Assembly: GCA_937886325.1 (NCBI GenBank)
Contig: CALABV010000096.1
Span: 1-26,952, forward strand
Direction: 5' to 3'
DNA from: an uncultured Geobacter sp.
GTDB taxonomy: Bacteria > Desulfobacterota > Desulfuromonadia > Geobacterales > Geobacteraceae
Length of the DNA stretch: 26,952 nucleotides
Below are positions 24,501 to 26,952 of the stretch, piece after piece. Both the position numbers and the translations under genes were made by a program. A model generated the notes under the pieces. It worked only from the letters and a program-made list of their open reading frames with translations, did not search any database and was not told the DNA's origin. Numbering within the stretch: the stretch's first letter is position 1; each line of letters opens with the position of its first letter.

Positions 24501-26951
24501 TCACCGTGAGCCGGTGTTGCACCCCTTGATTGCGTCCAGTGCCTTTGTCTTGCACTCATTCCCGCAGGTGGGTACTGTGTTCATATTGTAGCGTTTCTGG
24601 AGCAACCCCTGATTACATGCGGTGAGACAGGAGATGTACTGCTCTACGACACCTCTGCCGCAGCCCACCCGCCCTTGGCTCCTACCGTCGGGAAGCGCAT
24701 CGCTGACGACATAGCCGTAACATCCCACAGGGTCCAGGAAGCACCCTGAATAATTCCTGTTCTGGGCGCAATTCTGCTTCGCATAGGATTCCCGCATCTC
24801 CAGGCACTTCTTGATATATCCCGCACGCAGCGCTTCACTGTTGACTCCGGAGTCACCAGTTCGAGTCCCCGATAGGGGCAGAGTCCCGGCGGTCGAGGGC
24901 TTGCTCGGCTGGGGAAGGGGCTTCGGGACCTGTGGAGAGTCAACCCGCCGGGCCGCCTCGTTCGCTCCCTCCTGCGCTCCCCGGCTGAATCCTTCCGCAA
25001 AACGGCTCCACCAGTCCGAGCCGCTACCCGGTTCCGGAGGCACCTCAAGTGGGCGGTCTCCAGATGAGCGGCGGGCAACACCGACCAGACATTTTCCCTG
25101 GGAGTCACACCGCCAGCTCGGGCAGTTCCGGTCGGTCCAGGCGCGGGCATCGGGCTCACCAAAGAAACCCTCATTCCAGATCCACTGCGTGACCGGATCC
25201 GGATGTTGGGTAAGACTTACCCCGCCGTGCTGCCGGCTGCACACAACCGCCCAATTGCCGCCCTTGCGGGGCGTTGCGGCACGTGTAGACATCCCGGGTG
25301 ATTTTCCGTCAGCAAGGCATACCCAGCCGGGATACACCTGATTCGCCCAGGTACGGGCGTCGGGTTCGCCGAGGAAGCCCTCCTTAATAAGAAGGTATTT
25401 CATCGGGTCATGGGTTTTGCCCAAAACTATCCTCAGGTCGTTCCTACCGCACAGCACCTTCCATTCGCCGCCAATGGCCGGAGTTTTGGCGCAGGCGCCG
25501 TTCACATCACAGCGCCAGGAGGGACAGTACCTGGCAATCCAGTCATAGGCAGTCCTCGGCCCTGGGAACGGCCCGGACAGCAACTTCCGGCCGGTCAGCA
25601 GATGCTGTCCATAGGTCACCTCGCCGGTTCGCGGTTCGCAGAAGGCGTACCAGGTATAGTCACCGGGTCCGGCTTGCGGAACCTTGGCATCCCGGTCTCT
25701 CGCACTGGATACGGGCGGCTCGAAGGCCGGCACAGACCAGTCATCCTCGCAGGTGGCAGTGGCGGAGCCGGAAGCTCCCTTGAAATGCGCCCAGACGAGA
25801 TATTTGCCCGGCTTCGCGCAGGTAAAGGAGTTATCCGGGCCGGGGTCCCATGTCGCCAACCGTGGGGGCTCGATTTCCTCCTGTTTGCCATCCTTGTAAA
25901 TCAGGGTCGCCTTGAATGAGACTGTCTCTTTCACCTTCTTCGTCACCCGTGGTGGATCAAGGTAGATGGAGCGGGGCTCGTTGCGTGACACGCGAAGGTT
26001 GACTCTGCTCCCCTCCTCCACCCGGACACCTGCCTCTGGTGACTGTCCGACGACAAGACCCGCGGCCACATCGCTTTTTTCCTCAATCAACTCACCGACG
26101 GCAAGCCTCGCTGAAACGATACTCTCCTTTGCGGCATCGAACGTCATGTTTACCACATCCGGCGCATCAACCATGTGCGGCACCACGGAAACCACGGCCT
26201 TGGCGGAATTGCTCACTATTTTTCCTGATTGTTCATTCGCGGTGACTGTCGCGTTGTTGGTAGTAGTCGAGACCAGGGGATCGGAAGGACACGCATAGTC
26301 CCAACTCTGTCCGGGTTGCAGGATGCCCCCGCCACTGGTTATCATTATGCGACTGCATGTGTCATCTTTTACGTTCACATTGCTGAGCGGTTGATTACCC
26401 GTATTCTCAACCCTATAGGCATAAACGACACTCTCCCCTTTATACACGGATGACCGGTCGGGTGTTATGGAAAGACTGACGGCGGGTTTTCCCTGATCCT
26501 CCTGCATCCTGACCGTAACCGTGCAGTCAGCAGGCTCCGGATTCGACCACTTTTCCTGCGGCATGGGAGCATATCTGGCACGCACCTGTATTTTTCTCTC
26601 GGGAACAGCCTCCTTCCGGTCCTCGACGAACTTCCTCACCTCCGCTCCCCTGATGATACCGTCCTTCACAAAGGGCTGATAGTCAGGCTCATACTCCCAC
26701 GCGACAGTATTGGTAACGTAGCGTACATCATTATCCGCAAAAGTTATCTTCGCCGTGCAGATTGAAATTCCATCAGCGGCAATAACCGCGGGAGAACACT
26801 CGACGGCAAGGCCGGAGACATCCTTTGGCTTTGTCTCCTCGGCTGTTTCCGCTGCAAGCCGACCTGAGATGCCGGCGACGGCATCCTTGTTTTTTGCCAT
26901 GCAAGCTTCCTGAGTCTTGATGTATTCGTTCAGGTCATTGATTCGATCCTT
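24501..26951 (-). CDS. Large multidomain exported-type protein: DUF11-like, PASTA, triple Cys/Trp module (5' end beyond right edge)
   Basis: The frame is open from the stop at 24501 to the window edge. An ATG at 26900 would give 799 residues, but codons upstream of it (KDRINDLNEYIKTQEAC) also read like protein and no signal peptide follows that ATG, so the gene probably continues to the right. Numbering from that ATG: a beta-rich region (30-135), a DUF11-like repeat (140-236, YRVENTGNQPLSNVNVKDD), a PASTA domain (241-305, PDVVNMTFDAAKESIVSARL then VVGQSPEAGVRVEEGS), an Ig-like region (311-385), three copies of a Cys/Trp-rich module (417-604), a Pro-rich linker (610-680) and a Cys-rich tail (695-799). 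PASTA and DUF11 domains and many paired cysteines point to a location outside the inner membrane. Function not recognised; binding of cell-wall or extracellular material is a guess. Confidence 0.75.
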   Translation of the reverse strand, partial: KDRINDLNEYIKTQEACMAKNKDAVAGISGRLAAETAEETKPKDVSGLAVECSPAVIAADGISICTAKITFADNDVRYVTNTVAWEYEPDYQPFVKDGIIRGAEVRKFVEDRKEAVPERKIQVRARYAPMPQEKWSNPEPADCTVTVRMQEDQGKPAVSLSITPDRSSVYKGESVVYAYRVENTGNQPLSNVNVKDDTCSRIMITSGGGILQPGQSWDYACPSDPLVSTTTNNATVTANEQSGKIVSNSAKAVVSVVPHMVDAPDVVNMTFDAAKESIVSARLAVGELIEEKSDVAAGLVVGQSPEAGVRVEEGSRVNLRVSRNEPRSIYLDPPRVTKKVKETVSFKATLIYKDGKQEEIEPPRLATWDPGPDNSFTCAKPGKYLVWAHFKGASGSATATCEDDWSVPAFEPPVSSARDRDAKVPQAGPGDYTWYAFCEPRTGEVTYGQHLLTGRKLLSGPFPGPRTAYDWIARYCPSWRCDVNGACAKTPAIGGEWKVLCGRNDLRIVLGKTHDPMKYLLIKEGFLGEPDARTWANQVYPGWVCLADGKSPGMSTRAATPRKGGNWAVVCSRQHGGVSLTQHPDPVTQWIWNEGFFGEPDARAWTDRNCPSWRCDSQGKCLVGVARRSSGDRPLEVPPEPGSGSDWWSRFAEGFSRGAQEGANEAARRVDSPQVPKPLPQPSKPSTAGTLPLSGTRTGDSGVNSEALRAGYIKKCLEMRESYAKQNCAQNRNYSGCFLDPVGCYGYVVSDALPDGRSQGRVGCGRGVVEQYISCLTACNQGLLQKRYNMNTVPTCGNECKTKALDAIKGCNTGSR

Positions 26952-26952
26952 C

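Overview
The window looks like chromosome from an anaerobic deltaproteobacterium of the Geobacter/Pelobacter type (Desulfuromonadia). This is inferred from remembered resemblance of the protein families: an acyl-CoA dehydrogenase with a distinctive N-terminus, a butyryl-CoA:acetate-type CoA-transferase, an ADP-forming acyl-CoA synthetase, a GapN-like dehydrogenase and a GAF-PAS hybrid kinase. No rRNA, tRNA, CRISPR array, transposase or phage gene was seen.

Layout. (a) 1-4245, minus strand: an acyl-CoA/aldehyde cluster, read as CoA-acylating aldehyde dehydrogenase, CoA-transferase, MetA-type outer-membrane protein and, after a 60-bp palindromic repeat, an acyl-CoA dehydrogenase cut by the left edge. 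(b) 4246-4789: a 544-bp gap with a leftward terminator, a possible sigma-54 promoter and a possible 40-codon ORF. (c) 4790-6282: a DUF523-DUF1722 (TudS/YbgA) protein, divergent from a small exported helix-hairpin-helix protein that ends at a strong bidirectional terminator. (d) 6308-8902: clpB, leftward, with its own promoter. (e) 9335-11500: a soluble GAF-PAS-HisKA-HATPase-REC hybrid kinase, rightward. (f) 11631-18802, minus strand: pdhA-pdhB-pdhC (2-oxoacid dehydrogenase E1alpha, E1beta, E2), then acdA-acdB (ADP-forming acyl-CoA synthetase subunits), then a GapN-like aldehyde dehydrogenase with its own promoter. (g) 18932-21267: an exported FecR/DUF6600-like protein with a very long Pro-rich tail and a clear terminator. 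(h) 21299-22474: an MFS transporter, leftward. (i) 22782-24205: an endonuclease III-like HhH protein overlapping a lipoprotein nitroreductase of the SagB/ThcOx type. (j) 24243-26951, minus strand: a small two-helix membrane protein preceded by a large multidomain (DUF11-like, PASTA, threefold Cys/Trp module) exported-type protein that runs off the right edge.

How the parts fit. Cluster (a) can turn an aldehyde into an acyl-CoA, exchange CoA with an acid and start beta-oxidation. Cluster (f) can oxidise a 2-oxoacid to acyl-CoA and in principle recover ATP through AcdAB. The most interesting observations are in (f): AcdB has Ser where the family's second phospho-histidine should be, and the neighbouring GapN-like enzyme has Gly at the aldehyde dehydrogenase general-base Glu position while keeping the catalytic Cys at the exact canonical spacing. 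Other points of interest are the three-copy Cys/Trp module in the right-edge protein, the structured gap at 4477-4645, and an HhH protein lacking both the catalytic Lys and one cluster Cys. I did not find a clearly new multi-gene system.
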